In this document: piece by piece, positions 37,440 through 48,744 of the stretch
Layout: the number at the start of each line of letters is the position of its first letter
How positions within the stretch are numbered: position 1 is the stretch's first letter
NCBI GenBank assembly: GCA_003255025.1
Contig: QANY01009002.1
Coordinates: 661,661 to 725,660 of the forward strand
From: Datisca glomerata
Taxonomy: Eukaryota > Streptophyta > Magnoliopsida > Cucurbitales > Datiscaceae
Direction: 5' to 3'
Length of the DNA: 64,000 bases
Position numbers and translations under genes: made by a program
The notes under the pieces: model-generated
The model's database searches: none
Told to the model about the DNA's origin: nothing
What the model saw: only the letters and a program-made list of their open reading frames with translations

Positions 37440-39377
37440 CTTTACATTGTATTTTCTTTTTGACAGTGACGAGTGGCGATTTTGAAGAGAAGACCACGCG
37501 TCAGGCGAGCTTCACGGTGAATTCTAGGTGAGCTTTAACGGTGAGGTTCTACGATGATCTTTCATGGCAAGCTTCCACTGCGGGTCGAGCAAAGTTGTCA
37601 TCCTAAACTTCGAGCTAGTGATTGGAAACGGGTTGGCCACCGCGTGATTGAGCTGCCGGCTCTTCTCCTGTCGTTTCCACAATTTCTTATTCTCAGCGTG
37701 ATTGAGCCGATGGTACATTTTTTCTATTTGTGTAACTTTTCATCCTCAGCCTCTATTCAGTAAAAAGAATGGGTATTTGAGAACCTAGGGTTTGTTCTCT
37801 TTCGCCTCTCTTCTCTTCTTACCCTCTCTGTATCTCAAATTCCCGAGCTCTTAAACCAATTCTCTCTCTCTCGTTCTCTTTCTCTCTCTCTCTCTCTGTT
37901 CTGGGTACTTTGAAGTGATCCTGATTCAACCTGTTCTCTCCTTTTTTCCTACTCATGAAAGATTATGGCGTTATTTTATGATTTTTGTTGAAGTGAAAAG
38001 CTTAATTGTCTAATGGTTATGACTACTTTTAAAGTTTTTACTTTTTTTTTTCAATTATAGTAGCGGTAACTTTTTTGCTCCCTTGATGCTATTCAAATGT
38101 TTTCTAAATTATTATGTCATTGACAACATTCTGTGGTTGGCTTGTACATGTGGACAGACATGTATACGGTTATCTTGTTTTCATTTGTTAAACGACACGA
38201 TATTAATTTTTTGGTAGAAATACTATGCGTAGAGCGAATTTTAGCTCTTGAGCTTGGGAAAATTTTAGCTGCTGTAGTGGTGTCAAAGTAAAATGCTGCA
38301 CATCGATAAGCACTACAAGATTTATACATTTTTCCACACCTTCTAGGGTGAATCATTTAACAAGAATACAACTTTATCTTACAAATTTTCATTATTTGTA
38401 TGAATTAGTGCTTAGTTGGATGCTTACTTCCAATAATAAGAGTTCACCTAGAGCAAGCTTTTCTTATAAATAAGGACATTACCAGTAGTGCAGTTTCTGT
38501 GGCTGAAGTACCTTATTAACATTATTTAAGTTTTGTGTTTGCGTGGATTATGTTGCATATTGTTTCACACACCTTCTCTACAACTTATTTATTTGTCAAC
38601 ACCTAATTATTTTGCAACTTTAGTAACTCGTGCACTAGTTTACATTTTTATTTGAGTTTTTTTTTCTTGTCAATTTAAATAACCATGTGTTCTGGTAGAG
38701 GTTATAGCCAATATTAAGCATCATTATTATTTGTACTATGGTATTGTTCTTTTTTCAAATTCCTTTTCTTTTTGCAAGTTATATTATTATTCGCCGTGTG
38801 CACATTTTTTTCCTTTGAAGTGGCACTGATGATGATCATTGTTTTTTTGTTGGTTTCTTCCCTGTAAGAGGGCTGCTTGTTCTATGTTTGCTTCTAAATT
38901 TTGAGTAGTGATGTAGACAAGTAGTGTTGAGAGTTAGTATGTAGCTTATTCAAGGTTTGTAAAAGCTTTCTTTTACATAAACCTTTTCATTTTGAAATTG
39001 CTAAAGAGTTTTGACTGTCAATGGCAATTGTACTTTCATCTCTTTTGCTTTGCTTTTGACCTTTATCAGATTTAATTCGTTGAGTTGAATTTGTGGTCGC
39101 GGAAAAGGTGGTGTTAGGGATTTATTTCTTTTTCTTTCTTGTTTTGCTTTTGTTGGTTTTTTTGGGGTATTGTTAATTACTTATATGAAGGTTTATTCTT
39201 GTTTTTGGGTATTGTTAATTACTCATATGAAAAAGATTATTTAAGGAAACTGGCAACTTTACTGGATCAGTTTGACAATGGCTTTTAGTTTTAGATGGTG
39301 TGATGTTCCACTTCAATAATTTCATGTCGATTTCTACTTCGTAACTTTACGAAGTTCAATGAAGATATAATTGGAAA
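37440..39377 (+). other. Leader/promoter-like sequence inside the CACTA element
   Basis: 37440-37920 is less AT-rich than its surroundings, with CT-repeat tracts (37860-37898) and a ccctagggtttgttctctt-like stretch typical of plant 5' leaders. From about 37920 to 39370 it reads as a T-rich intron. No coding frame continues through it. Sitting directly upstream of the NAC exon fragment, it may be co-captured promoter, leader and intron of the same source gene, but that is an inference. Confidence 0.4.
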
Positions 39378-39419
39378 TTGGATGTGATTGAGATTGGAAA
39401 AGTAGGAAAAATGATGCAT

Positions 39420-39572
39420 TTTGATTCAAACACAGTGGGATACCGATTCCATCTAACTTATGAGAAGCTGGTCAGCCACTTCTTGAAGAACAAGTTGCTT
39501 GACAATGACTCTCTCGTTAAATCCATCCCTGAAGTGAATTTCTGCAAGTGGGAGCCTTGGGATTTTCCTTGT
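39420..39572 (+). pseudogene. NAC-domain first-exon fragment captured by CACTA
   Basis: The frame reads VGYRFHLTYEKLVSHFLKNK followed by SLVKSIPEVNFCKWEPWDFP: subdomains A and B of the NAC DNA-binding domain of plant transcription factors. Three conserved residues of the PTDEEL motif are changed (Pro to Leu, Asp to Tyr, second Glu to Lys). The match stops at a GT (cctt|gtatg) exactly where NAC genes have their first intron, and sequence after it is unrelated. The remaining NAC subdomains and activation region are absent. It lies wholly within the CACTA element at 37137-40142, so it is a transduplicated piece, not a functional gene. The donor gene is not in this window. Confidence 0.85.
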
Positions 39573-39807
39573 ATGATCTTCTCTTCTATAATCTTATGTG
39601 GGTTTTCTTTATTTTTATTGAATTTGTATGAAAATCTTTGTTATTGAATCAACATGCAATTATATTTCTTCTCATTCCAACATTATCTTAGATGATGAGT
39701 AGAGGTTTTCATTTAAATAGTTGCTCGCTTGTGATTATTCGTGTGTGTAGATTGTCAATGGAAGACAGTTTTTGACTTTCGATGATAGATTTTTTTTTTT
39801 AAATTTT

Positions 39808-40030
39808 GGCACCTTTTAGTGACGGGGAATCCCCATCATCTAACATGGATTTGCGATACATTAGATGATGGGGAATCCCCGTCATATAATACCATTTTGC
39901 GGCACCCTTTGTTGACGGGGATTTCCTTTCAACTAGCTCCTTTTCATGGCAACCTTTGTTGACGGGGAATCCCCGTTAACTAACTCTTTTTCCCAGCAGG
40001 CCTTTTTTGACGGGGATCCCCGTCATCGTA
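39808..40030. repeat. CACTA subterminal palindromic repeats
   Basis: Five near-copies of gacggggaatccccgtcat-type palindromes at about 39821, 39866, 39917, 39961 and 40009, spaced 43-52 bases, close to the right end of the CACTA element. Such clustered motifs are the binding sites of the accessory transposition protein in this superfamily. Confidence 0.8.
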
Positions 40031-40142
40031 CCCCCTTATAATGATGATTTTTTAAATGACTAAAGTGACAGTCGGTCAGCCGTCAATATAGGGTTATAAT
40101 GAAGGGTTTTATCCATCATCTAACCCCATTTTTGGAATAGTG

Positions 40143-41260
40143 CTAGTCCATCTTGATCTTTATTTGCCTGGATGGAGATGTAATCGAGAGTCATAAAGAT
40201 GCACTCGTTGGTTTGGCTTAAAGTTGTTCCTTAGAATCTGCAAGTCGTGAGCTGCTTTCAATTCGCTTTATAAATATTAGAATTATCATAAACATCATTC
40301 CTCAACTCTTAAACCTTAGACAATTTTAGTTTTCGCTTGGCACCCGCAAGACTCAAATCACATTTAAGGGCCTTAACTGCCCAATATGCTTTACGCTCAA
40401 GTTTGACAGGTAAATGACAAGTTTTTCCAAAAATAAGTCGGTAAGGAGACATCCTAAGAATGGTTTTATATGTAGTGTGATATGCCCAAAGTGCGTTGGA
40501 AAGGCGTAAAGACCAATCCTTGCGATTGGGATTAACCGTCATTTCTAGAATTTGCTTTATCTCCCTAATTGCTAATTCAACTTGTCCATTGGTTTGGGGA
40601 TGGTAAGCATTGTAAATTTTATGAATGTCCCCATACCTGCACATCAAAGCTTCAAATGAATGGTTACATAAATGTGTCCATTGATCACTAATAATAACAC
40701 ATGGTGTACCATATCTAGATAATATATTTTCTTTCAAGAACTTTACAACAATAGATTTATCATTGGTACGGCAAGCCACGACTTCTACCCACTTCGACAC
40801 ATAATCAACAGTAAGAAGTATGTATATGTAACAAAAAAAAGATGGAAACAGTCCCATTAAATAAATACCCCAACAATCAAATATTTCTATTACCAGGATC
40901 AGGTTGAGATGCATCATGTCGTGATGAGACAAGTACCTAATTTTTGGCATCTCTCACAAGAACGACAAAAGTTGTTAGTGTCTTTAAATAAAACCGGCCA
41001 ATAAGAACACACTATAAAATTTTTGTAGCTTTTTTCTTAATAGAAAAATGACCACCACAAGCTGAACTATGACAAAAGTCTAAGAGGCTAACAACTTCAC
41101 TTTTTGGAATGCATGGTTTCATAATTTTATTAGGGAAATATTTGAACAAATAAGGATTATCCCAATAGAAATTTCATACCTCGACTGGAAATTTAAAGCC
41201 TAACAGAGAATTAGGGATTTACCCAAAACGAAGAGAAGCTTTGGGTATTGTTTGTCACAT
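40143..41260 (-). pseudogene. Ty3/gypsy integrase, zinc-binding and catalytic core
   Basis: From 41250 downward the minus strand encodes the lead-in (NFYWDNPYLFKYFPNK), an HHCC zinc-binding region with stops and frameshifts (HSSACGGHFSIKK near 41060), then a clean 213-codon frame at 40950-40309. This frame has the catalytic triad in conserved settings: TVDYVSKWVE, ISDQWTH and NGQVELAIREIKQ. LWAYHTTYKT and SPYRLIFGKTCHLPVKLE follow. The C-terminal part runs to 40143 and is cut by the CACTA element; the tail resumes at 37133. The DDE residues survive but the protein is broken. Function in the family is strand transfer of the cDNA into the genome. Confidence 0.88.
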
Positions 41261-41460
41261 TCATTTCAGGCATGAAAACATATGTATGAAGAGGTGCAAT
41301 TTTGATTTGGATATTTTACCAATTATATGATTATGAACATTCATCTTTAGGAAGTGTGCAAGCTTGATAAAAATCAGTGTATGAGACGACTCAAATAAAC
41401 AATAGTTAAGAGATGAACGATGAGTTTAAGTGCCTCATCTAAGGAAGAGGTGAAATTTTT
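41261..41460 (-). mobile_element. Gypsy element, unresolved segment upstream of integrase
   Basis: Presumably the spacer between RNase H and integrase, but the frames are too broken to recognise. Reverse transcriptase and RNase H motifs are missing in this neighbourhood. Confidence 0.35.
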
Positions 41461-41514
41461 GTAGGCATAGCATAAACCAGTCCTGTGTCTTTTGCAATCT
41501 GGTTCCCTCTAAGA

Positions 41515-41712
41515 AGATGAAGCTTTCTCCTCAATATCTCTCAGCTCTCTCTCTCTCTCTCTCTCTCAACACACTCTCACAAAGCTCTCTCTTTAAGCTC
41601 CGTCGCATCTTCTCTCCCATAACTTTCTCTTGTTTCTCTCTCTTGTCTTGTACAAGCTCTTTCTTGCATCTATCACTCCCTCATCTCTGTGCATTGCTTT
41701 ATCTAAACAAAT
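41515..41712 (+). other. Captured 5' leader-like exon
   Basis: CT-repeat-rich sequence with the character of a plant 5' untranslated exon, ending at caaatg|gtaagga, a good splice donor. It lies upstream of the exon-like pieces at 42614-44047 in the same orientation, so it may be the leader of the same captured gene. The open frame across it is dominated by the CT repeat and is not taken as coding. Confidence 0.35.
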
Positions 41713-42613
41713 GGTAAGGATTCATTTTGTTGCGAAGTGGGTTTCAATATCAAATCCATGTCTGATTTTTATGATTTGTGTCTGATTGTTCTAATTTTTG
41801 AGTTTTTCATATGAGTTAATTAGGGTTTGTGTTCACGATTTCTAGGCAAGTAGCTGCGGGAGTTTTTTTTGTATGGTTTGTTTTGTTGTTGGCGGAGATG
41901 TATATAGCTTCCATGGGTAAATCGTTTAAGAAGTCTTTAGAAACTACCGGATGTTGCTATTCAACGTAGCAAATACTCTAAAAGTGAGGCATGATTCTTT
42001 ATCGGTCTCCTTTTCTTTCAATTCTCATCCTTGTTTTGTCTCAATTCATGTTTTCACTCTACATTTGGGTCAAATTTTTCTGATTTCTAATCGCTAATTT
42101 CTCTTGTTTGGGGAATGATGTGTGAAACGTAAAACTCTTTTGGTTTATTTTCTTGATATTTCTTGTTTATAGATTTTCTAATTATTTAAAACAAATTATT
42201 TTTTCCTTTAACTTGTTCTAAATTTTCAAGGCAGCTCCTTATTGTTGTTTATTGTTTGAAATGTTGGATTAATGCCCAAAATTATCGATTATACTAGTCC
42301 TACTAGGTTGTACGTCTTCTTCAAGTTCTTTGTTGTTGTAGGTGTTACTCTTCATAATTATACTCCAATTAGTTTTAAAACTAGTTCAGTCATTGGTGAT
42401 GATCATGCACTTAAGTAGATGCATCAATACAACGGTAGTTCTTCAGTTTTTCATTTACCATCAAGGAGTAACAGAATTTACCCCTATTTGGAAATCTAAG
42501 ATTGTGTTAATTTAAAAAGGAGAATCTTTTTCATCTATTTCCAGTAACGTGGATATAGAGCCTAACTTTCTTCTTGTTGCCGTCTGAAACGAAGAATATG
42601 TGAAAGTGGAAAA

Positions 42614-44047
42614 TATAATTTCATGGAACGGCTTCTTGGAGTTGCTCGCTTACTATCAAAGGTGATAACATTGTGACCCATCTAATTCAATTAAGTTATG
42701 CATTTGATTTATTGATAACATGTGTCAAATAGGCAGATGGTGGAGCCGATGTTGAGGGCAGCAACGTATCTTATCTTAGATTTTATTGAAGTAAGGGCCA
42801 TGTTGTAGTTTTCCATGTATTGGTACACCACTATTCTATTTGCCTTTTTTGTGCCTTTCTGAGAGTTTTTATGCCATACGTTATTCCCCAGGTCTAGAAG
42901 TTGCGCGCAAAAACTCTGTTTACGAACAAAAATTATACTTTCTTTGAACCTGTACCTCCCTTTAGAAATGCTTCGTTTGACAGGAAAACTTTCGTATTTG
43001 ATTTTATCTGTGTGATGAAATAGTTACAATAAAAAAACAACACACATATTGTTCACCATTGTTCATATGGTGTGTTGGTGCATGACGATGTTGACAATAC
43101 TTTTACTTCTTAAGTTTTTGTCTCTATTTCGTATATCTTATTAGCTTCTAACTTTTAACCATATGATTATTACTTCTTGGTCAATTCTTATATAGTTTCA
43201 TTTATCTTTTTCTTTGTCGAATTCGGTTTGTGGTGTCGAGGTCTAGGACTGAAACGTTATGTAGCTTCATTTAGGTTTTTCTTATTTCTTTCCACGCTCT
43301 TCAAGTCCCATAGTTCGATCCTGTAGTTTCTTACCCATGACTGACTATTGATTGGATCATGTGAAAAGTTGTGGCAATTCTTCGCATAAGCTTCGACCTT
43401 AACTATTCTATAGCCACATATCTACTTTTCTTGCTCGATCATTTTTCATGGGTTTTTCTTTGGCCATTTTGTCTGTACTTGCACGCTTTAATGTGTTGGT
43501 TCAACAAGTTCCAGTTATGTTGCTAAAACTTTATGGGAAAATTTGTAATTATAGTTCCACAACAGGTTCTATTGCGTTTGAATACCGTTCACGCCGATCT
43601 TTAGTATTATCTTACTATGCCTGAGATGAGGCAAACAATTGATGTTTGGTTTTAATTTTACTACTCAATACATTTGGTTTTAATTTTGCAGATACTACTT
43701 GATATTGTTTCAGTGTTCAACGTGATTTCTTCTCTCTCTCAGAAGAAGCATTCCGTTAAAATAACTCAGGGAGGACTCGAGGTATTTAATATACAAATCT
43801 TGACAATGAAAATATTCATCATGGTTTCTCAAGTTTTCATCAAGATTTTCGTGTTCAATTTTATGCAGGTCTATAGTACTCTACGAAGGGAGAATTGGTC
43901 ATATTAGAATGTGAATGGAAATCTAACAAGTTTGAACTAAAGGAGAGAACACAAGTAGATGAGCCAGGAAATCAAGATGGACCACTTGGTGGTGATGTTT
44001 CTCTAGCCACATCTGTACAGTACCAGAGCATTGAGTCTCTACTATGA
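42614..44047 (+). pseudogene. Captured multi-exon host gene fragment, possibly NEPRO/DUF4477-like
   Basis: Exon-like pieces with intact splice signals occur in one orientation. MERLLGVARLLSK (about 42624-42662) ends at a GT. MVEPMLRAATYLILDFIE (about 42737-42790) follows an AG and ends at GTAAGG. QILLDIVSVFNVISSLSQKK and VKITQGGLEVF (about 43689-43780) lie between AG and GT. LVILECEWKSNKFELKERTQ and TSVQYQSIESLL (about 43888-44045) come last. Order and wording remind me of the N-terminal domain of plant homologues of nucleolus and neural progenitor protein (DUF4477), but that family call is from memory and tentative. Stops and a frameshift near 43905 show it is not functional. It lies inside the CACTA-bounded block. 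Confidence 0.45.
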
Positions 44048-45150
44048 GGTAAAACTTTTCCTCACACTTTATCTCTTGGATGACCTGATGCTGATCGAAT
44101 ATCCAATAAAAGTCAAGTTCTTTGTCTCAAATGCACCTATTAGGTAGATGCTTCTGATATAAATATGAAAATGCCACGTTAGGAAATTTTCTTGCTATGT
44201 ATTTCTTTTTTCCTATAAGAAATAAAATTTATATTTCTAGTATAGAAATTTACAAAAAGTGAGAAAGAGGATGAAAAAACACAATTTACAACAACTTCTC
44301 TCCAAATTGAACTCTTAAGGAGTAGTTTTGAAAAAGTTCTTGGTTGATTCTTCTTAGCAGATGAATACTTTTATGTGCAATATTTATAAAATAATTATAT
44401 AAATTGCTACATGAGTAGCTTAATTATACTCATATTAGTGCAAGACACACCATTAGTTGTTATATTTCCAAAATATTATTGTACTAGCTGTGTGCAGGAC
44501 ACACCATTAGCTGTTTGATTCCTAGAAGTCAAATTTACTATGATTCCTAGAAGTCTTTTTATTACTTTCACTATATGTTGCCTTCTAAGCTGTGTGCATT
44601 CTTCTAACTATTGTTCAATTCAATTTCAATGGTCAAAATATCCAAATATATCTGTGTTATGAGAATGGTTACATCATTGTCTTTTTGTTTACTGCTGCTC
44701 TTTCAAAGTTTTTCACTTTGAATAGGAAGCTATTTTATGTCAACGGGGAGTCGCTATGTTGTATGCTTCTCTGAGGTGGGGAAAATTCTTTTTAGATGAG
44801 ATTGAAAACTAGCATATGTGACTCATAATACTATAATTTTATCTTAATATGAACTTATGGATACTAAAACAACTACAACTTCCTATAAGATATGCAATGA
44901 ACTTTAATTACAATTGACTAGAGATGTAAGCTTCTTAGTGATTAGCATGTAATTGGATAGGTTAAGTAGCTTTCTACTGCAATTAATCGATAAAAAGTTT
45001 CTTGAGATTCATTGACCTTGAACAGGTGCAAATTACATGATAATTTGATTTTAACTCACTGCATGATGAGCTATTATGCATCAATTGCAACATGGATATG
45101 ATGGGCGAATAGAACTTCTTAAGTACTATCTGTGAGTCATGTTTCCCTTT

Positions 45151-45414
45151 GTATAAAGTATATCAGAGAAGCTTATTGGTTTTACTACTTTGTGTATGCA
45201 TACTCCTTTTAATCCTAATGTAGGCAAGATATTATATGTATAAAGTATATCACAGAAGCTTATTGGTTTTACTACTTTGTGTATGCATACTCCTTTTAAT
45301 CCTAATGTAGGCAAGATATTATATGTATAAAGTTTATCATAGAAGCTTATTGGTTTTACTACTTGCTGTTTGTATACTCCTTTTAATCCTAATGTAGGCA
45401 AGATGTTATATGTA
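45151..45414. repeat. 87-bp tandem repeat, three copies
   Basis: Units start at 45151, 45238 and 45325 (gtataaagtwtatca...). The first two are nearly identical; the third differs at more positions (tgctgtttgtatactcc). The unit length is a multiple of three, so the minus-strand frame 45449-45126 repeats a 29-residue word (TYNILPTLGLKGV); there is no reason to think it is expressed. Confidence 0.95.
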
Positions 45415-46456
45415 CGATGAATATTGTTTGTCTTTATAATGATCTTCATTATAGCATTATAGTGTACTTGTTAACTTCTTACAACCTCTCTCTAATCCCC
45501 CCCCCCTCCCCGCCCCTAAAAAAATCTTTCGATGGCTTGGTTTAACACACCCACTTTCAGGATGTGTTGAAGTGGTTGGATGTCTTACAGGTGAGGAGCT
45601 AGCAAGCTGGGATATGGTACGTGAAGGGGTTGGTATATAACGTATTTAAATTTTTAATACGTGTAGCATCCTTTTTCTTAGCATCTTCTAGCATGGAATT
45701 GAATCATGTTTCCTGGTTTCTTGACTGACTTCACCATTTTGGTTTAATCACAGGTTAGGTGAGAAGCACAAACTGATTTCTGTTAGCTCTGCGAACAACT
45801 GCAATTTTGCATTTTGATGTTTGTATGATTGCAACATAGATTATGGAACTCTATTTCCTTTGTAATCATACTAGACTTTACTCTTTATCTTTAGGATATA
45901 TTATTTTTGCTTGCGCTATGTAAAAATCAATATATATTTGTCATTTGGAGATATGATTTCTAGTGGACAATACTATGTAACAATTTTGAGTAATTAAATA
46001 AAATGTTATGTGATTTTGTTATTTTGTGATATTTTGTCAAAAAGTTATTTTTTTTTAATTTGTACAATTGCAAGAATAAATAATAAAAAAGTTATACAAG
46101 ATATTTCATAGCATTAACAATATGTTATCAAAAACGTAACATCACATTTTATAACATTTTATATCATGAAAAAATGTTATCAAAGGTGTTTACAGCTTTA
46201 AAAAAAATCTATCAAAAGGCTTTTTCTAGCATTTTTAAACGCTATGAAAGCGTTTGAGAGCATTTAAAAAACTCTATAAAATGCTTTTGATAGCGTTTAA
46301 AAGATGCTATCTATGATTTTTTATAGCGTTTAAAAAATGTTGTCATAGATAGCGAAGTTTTAATAATGTCGGTATACATCACGTTTTCAGAAACGCTATC
46401 GAAACCCCTACGATGGTGTTTTTTGGTCGCTATCGTAGCATATTTTTGTTGTAGTG

Positions 46457-48740
46457 GTGGTAGCCAAAATCTTGATCTCCTATCTTGTGAATCATCAGAA
46501 ATGAAAGAGACATCAACATTGTTATTAGGATAAAACAAATTTTCAAAATCAGAATCAGAATGAAGATATTCTAAAGAACCAAATTTCTCCCCTTTATGCA
46601 TCTCCTCTGGTATGAAAGTGTCTATCATGCATGAAATATAACATTCATCTTCTACATGCGCCTGTCTTCCAACATGAAAGATATTCACTTCTTAGGTCAT
46701 ATTCCCAAATGATAACTTCATCTGACCATTCCTACAATTTGTAGGAGCATTAGAAGTAGCAAGAAAAGGTCGACCTAGAATCAAGGGAATCTTAGAATTC
46801 ATATCAACCACAGACTGTGTTTAGAACCAAAAAATCAACAAGAAAAAAAAATTATCAATCCACAATAAAACATCTTCAGTTATTCCCCTCAGTCTTCTTA
46901 TTGAATGAGCAGCCAAGTGCAGAACCACAGATGTGGGCTTGATTTCTCCAAGACCTAACTATAAGTAAATATGATAAGGCATTAAATTAACACTTGCTCT
47001 TAGACCTAATAAAGGTTGACCAATCTCACACTTCCCAATCTGACATGTTAATGTGGGCATCCTGGATCTTTATATTTTGGCGACGTCTTTTGCTCGATCA
47101 CCGCACTCACTTGTTCTGTCCGAAATATAGTCTTCATAACATCATGCATAAATTCTTATAACTTTTGCATAAGCTAGTATTTGTTGAATCACATGCGACA
47201 AAGGAAGATTAATAGCTACATTTCTCAAGCGTTCTAGAATCTCACATTGGATTTCCCTATTTTTCCCATCGAGAAGGAGAGCTTGAGGAAAAGGCACTAA
47301 AACCTTATATCTTTGTTCACCTTCTTCTTCTGGAGTTTTTTCATAACTACTTAGTGGAAGTGGTTCTTCTAGGATCTTACCACTTTGAGTGGTGATGGCA
47401 TTGACATCTTTGACATTTTATGAACTAGAAGTAGATGCATGTATCATGTGTTGCCCCTTTGGATTGCGCTGAGATTTTGCTGAAAATTTTTCATGTTCCT
47501 GCGTAGTTAAAAAACTAGTTAGCTTAGACATTTGGTTCTTCATTTCCTTGTTCTCCACTACTTGTGAGAGCATAGTGTCAAATTTTTAGTTGGTTTTATT
47601 TTGTGCTTCCATAAATACTTGTAAATTGTCCTCTAAGGATCTCTTAACCAGGGGTGCACTATATTGAGAAGCAGGATAAGACATCAAAGGTTGTGCTTCA
47701 GGCTTCCATGAGTTGCTAGACTCTTCAAGTTGATTGGAATTTAACTTTCAACTAAAGTTTGGATGATGTTTCCAGTCAGTATTGTAAGTCTTGGAATAAG
47801 GTGAGTATGGTTTCCTATATATCCCAAAGGCATTACATTTCTCCTCACATACCCCTCACATCTCATTCAAAGTAAAACATTCTTTAGTTGGCGGATTTAC
47901 CACTCGATACACAAAACAAACATCATGTGATTTAACTCGAGCAACTACTTGGGCACCTCTAGTGGCTTTGGTTTTAAGAGCCTCCAATCCCTTTATTAAG
48001 ACTGCTACCTGAGCCTTAAGATTATCTTCTTCCTTAGAAGATAAACTTCGGATGTTCTGCTTGTGCTATCAGTAGCACTTGGGTCGTCCATGTATGTGCT
48101 TTCTCAGATAATCCATAGCTTCTTCTGGATCCTTATGAAGAAAATCCCCATTGCACATCATCTCAATATATTGACGCTCTCTACCTGTGAGTCCCTCATA
48201 AAAATAGCTTACCAAGCGCCAAATTTTGTACCCATGATGAGGACACAAGTTCAACAACTCTTCGAATCTTTTCCAAGCTTGGTATAATGTTTCACTATCC
48301 TTTTGAGAGAATGTTGAAATTTGTCTCTTTATGTGTCTTATGATGTGGAAAGTACTTCTTGAAAAATACATGTGTCATCTCCCCCCAATTGCCTATTAAT
48401 ATTGCTCTAAAAGAATACAACCAAATTTTCACCTTATCTTTCAAGGAGAAGGGGGAAAACCTCAACATTACAGAATCTACAATTTTAGGTCGGCTATAAA
48501 AGTAGCAATTACCTCTTCAAATTCCCTAACATGCACATAAGGGTTTTCATTCTCTAAACCATGGAAGGTAGGTAATAACTTAATCCTTCCCGGTTTGAAC
48601 TCTTAATGTGGAGTATTGGTGGGAAACATTATGCATGATGGTGTAGCCGTACAAGTAGGATGTAACTAATCTCTCAAAGATTTTAGAACATTTTCCTCTA
48701 CTCCAGCATTTTACTCCAATGCTTCATCAATGTAGACACA
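46457..48740 (-). pseudogene. Ty3/gypsy gag and protease, inactivated
   Basis: On the minus strand the order is gag then protease. Gag core at 48371-48069: SETLYQAWKRFEELLNLCPH, YEGLTGRERQYIEM, DPEEAMDYL. A linker follows (about 47600-47150; ITTQSGKILEEPLP, ILERLRNVAINLPL). The retropepsin-like protease is at about 47060-46690: CEIGQPLLGLRASVNLMPYH, where the catalytic DxG is GLR, and SKIPLILGRPFLATSNAP. A tail at 46688-46457 runs up to RSRFWLP, where a CACTA end cuts in. Stops and frameshifts occur throughout. Gag would form the particle and the protease would process the polyprotein. The 5' LTR and primer site are missing because the element stops at about 48740, next to a DUF1985 remnant. 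Confidence 0.85.
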
Positions 48741-48744
48741 CCAA

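Larger units (their letters stand above)
37137..40142. mobile_element. CACTA element carrying a NAC gene fragment
   Basis: 3,006 bases from CACTACTACAATTTTGG (37137) to ...CCATTTTTGGAATAGTG (40142). The opposite-strand right end reads CACTATTCCAAAAATGG. The termini are diverged but comparable, and subterminal repeats lie inside both ends (tgacaac words on the left, gacggggat words on the right). It splits the integrase frame of the gypsy element. The flanking triplets cca (37134-37136) and cta (40143-40145) fit a 3-bp target duplication with one mutation. No transposase is encoded. The interior carries host-like 5' leader DNA and the first coding exon of a NAC protein, so it is non-autonomous. 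Confidence 0.8.
41461..46456. mobile_element. CACTA-bounded insertion carrying host gene fragments
   Basis: The right end is clear: subterminal repeats (gatagcgtttaaaa-type words, 46190-46440) lead to atttttgttgtagtg at 46456, i.e. CACTACAACAAAAAT on the other strand. It interrupts the gypsy frame directly after RSRFWLP, with gtg as the possible target triplet. A matching left terminus was not found, so 41461 is only the point where recognisable gypsy sequence stops. The block occupies the place of the gypsy reverse transcriptase and RNase H, and carries spliced-gene-like fragments on the plus strand. No transposase was seen. Confidence 0.55.

Noticed and set aside
39808..40030. Regularly spaced palindromic repeats that might suggest a CRISPR array
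   Set aside because: Only five imperfect copies, unit boundaries vary, the genome is a plant, and position near a CACTA end explains them.
40981..41010. CACTATAAAATTTTTGTAG as a possible left end for the second CACTA block
   Set aside because: It lies within recognisable integrase zinc-binding sequence (KKATKIL) and is continuous with gypsy coding on both sides.
44592..44774. 60-codon plus-strand frame, hydrophobic
   Set aside because: No recognisable exon borders or family; it lies in intron-like sequence of the captured fragment region.
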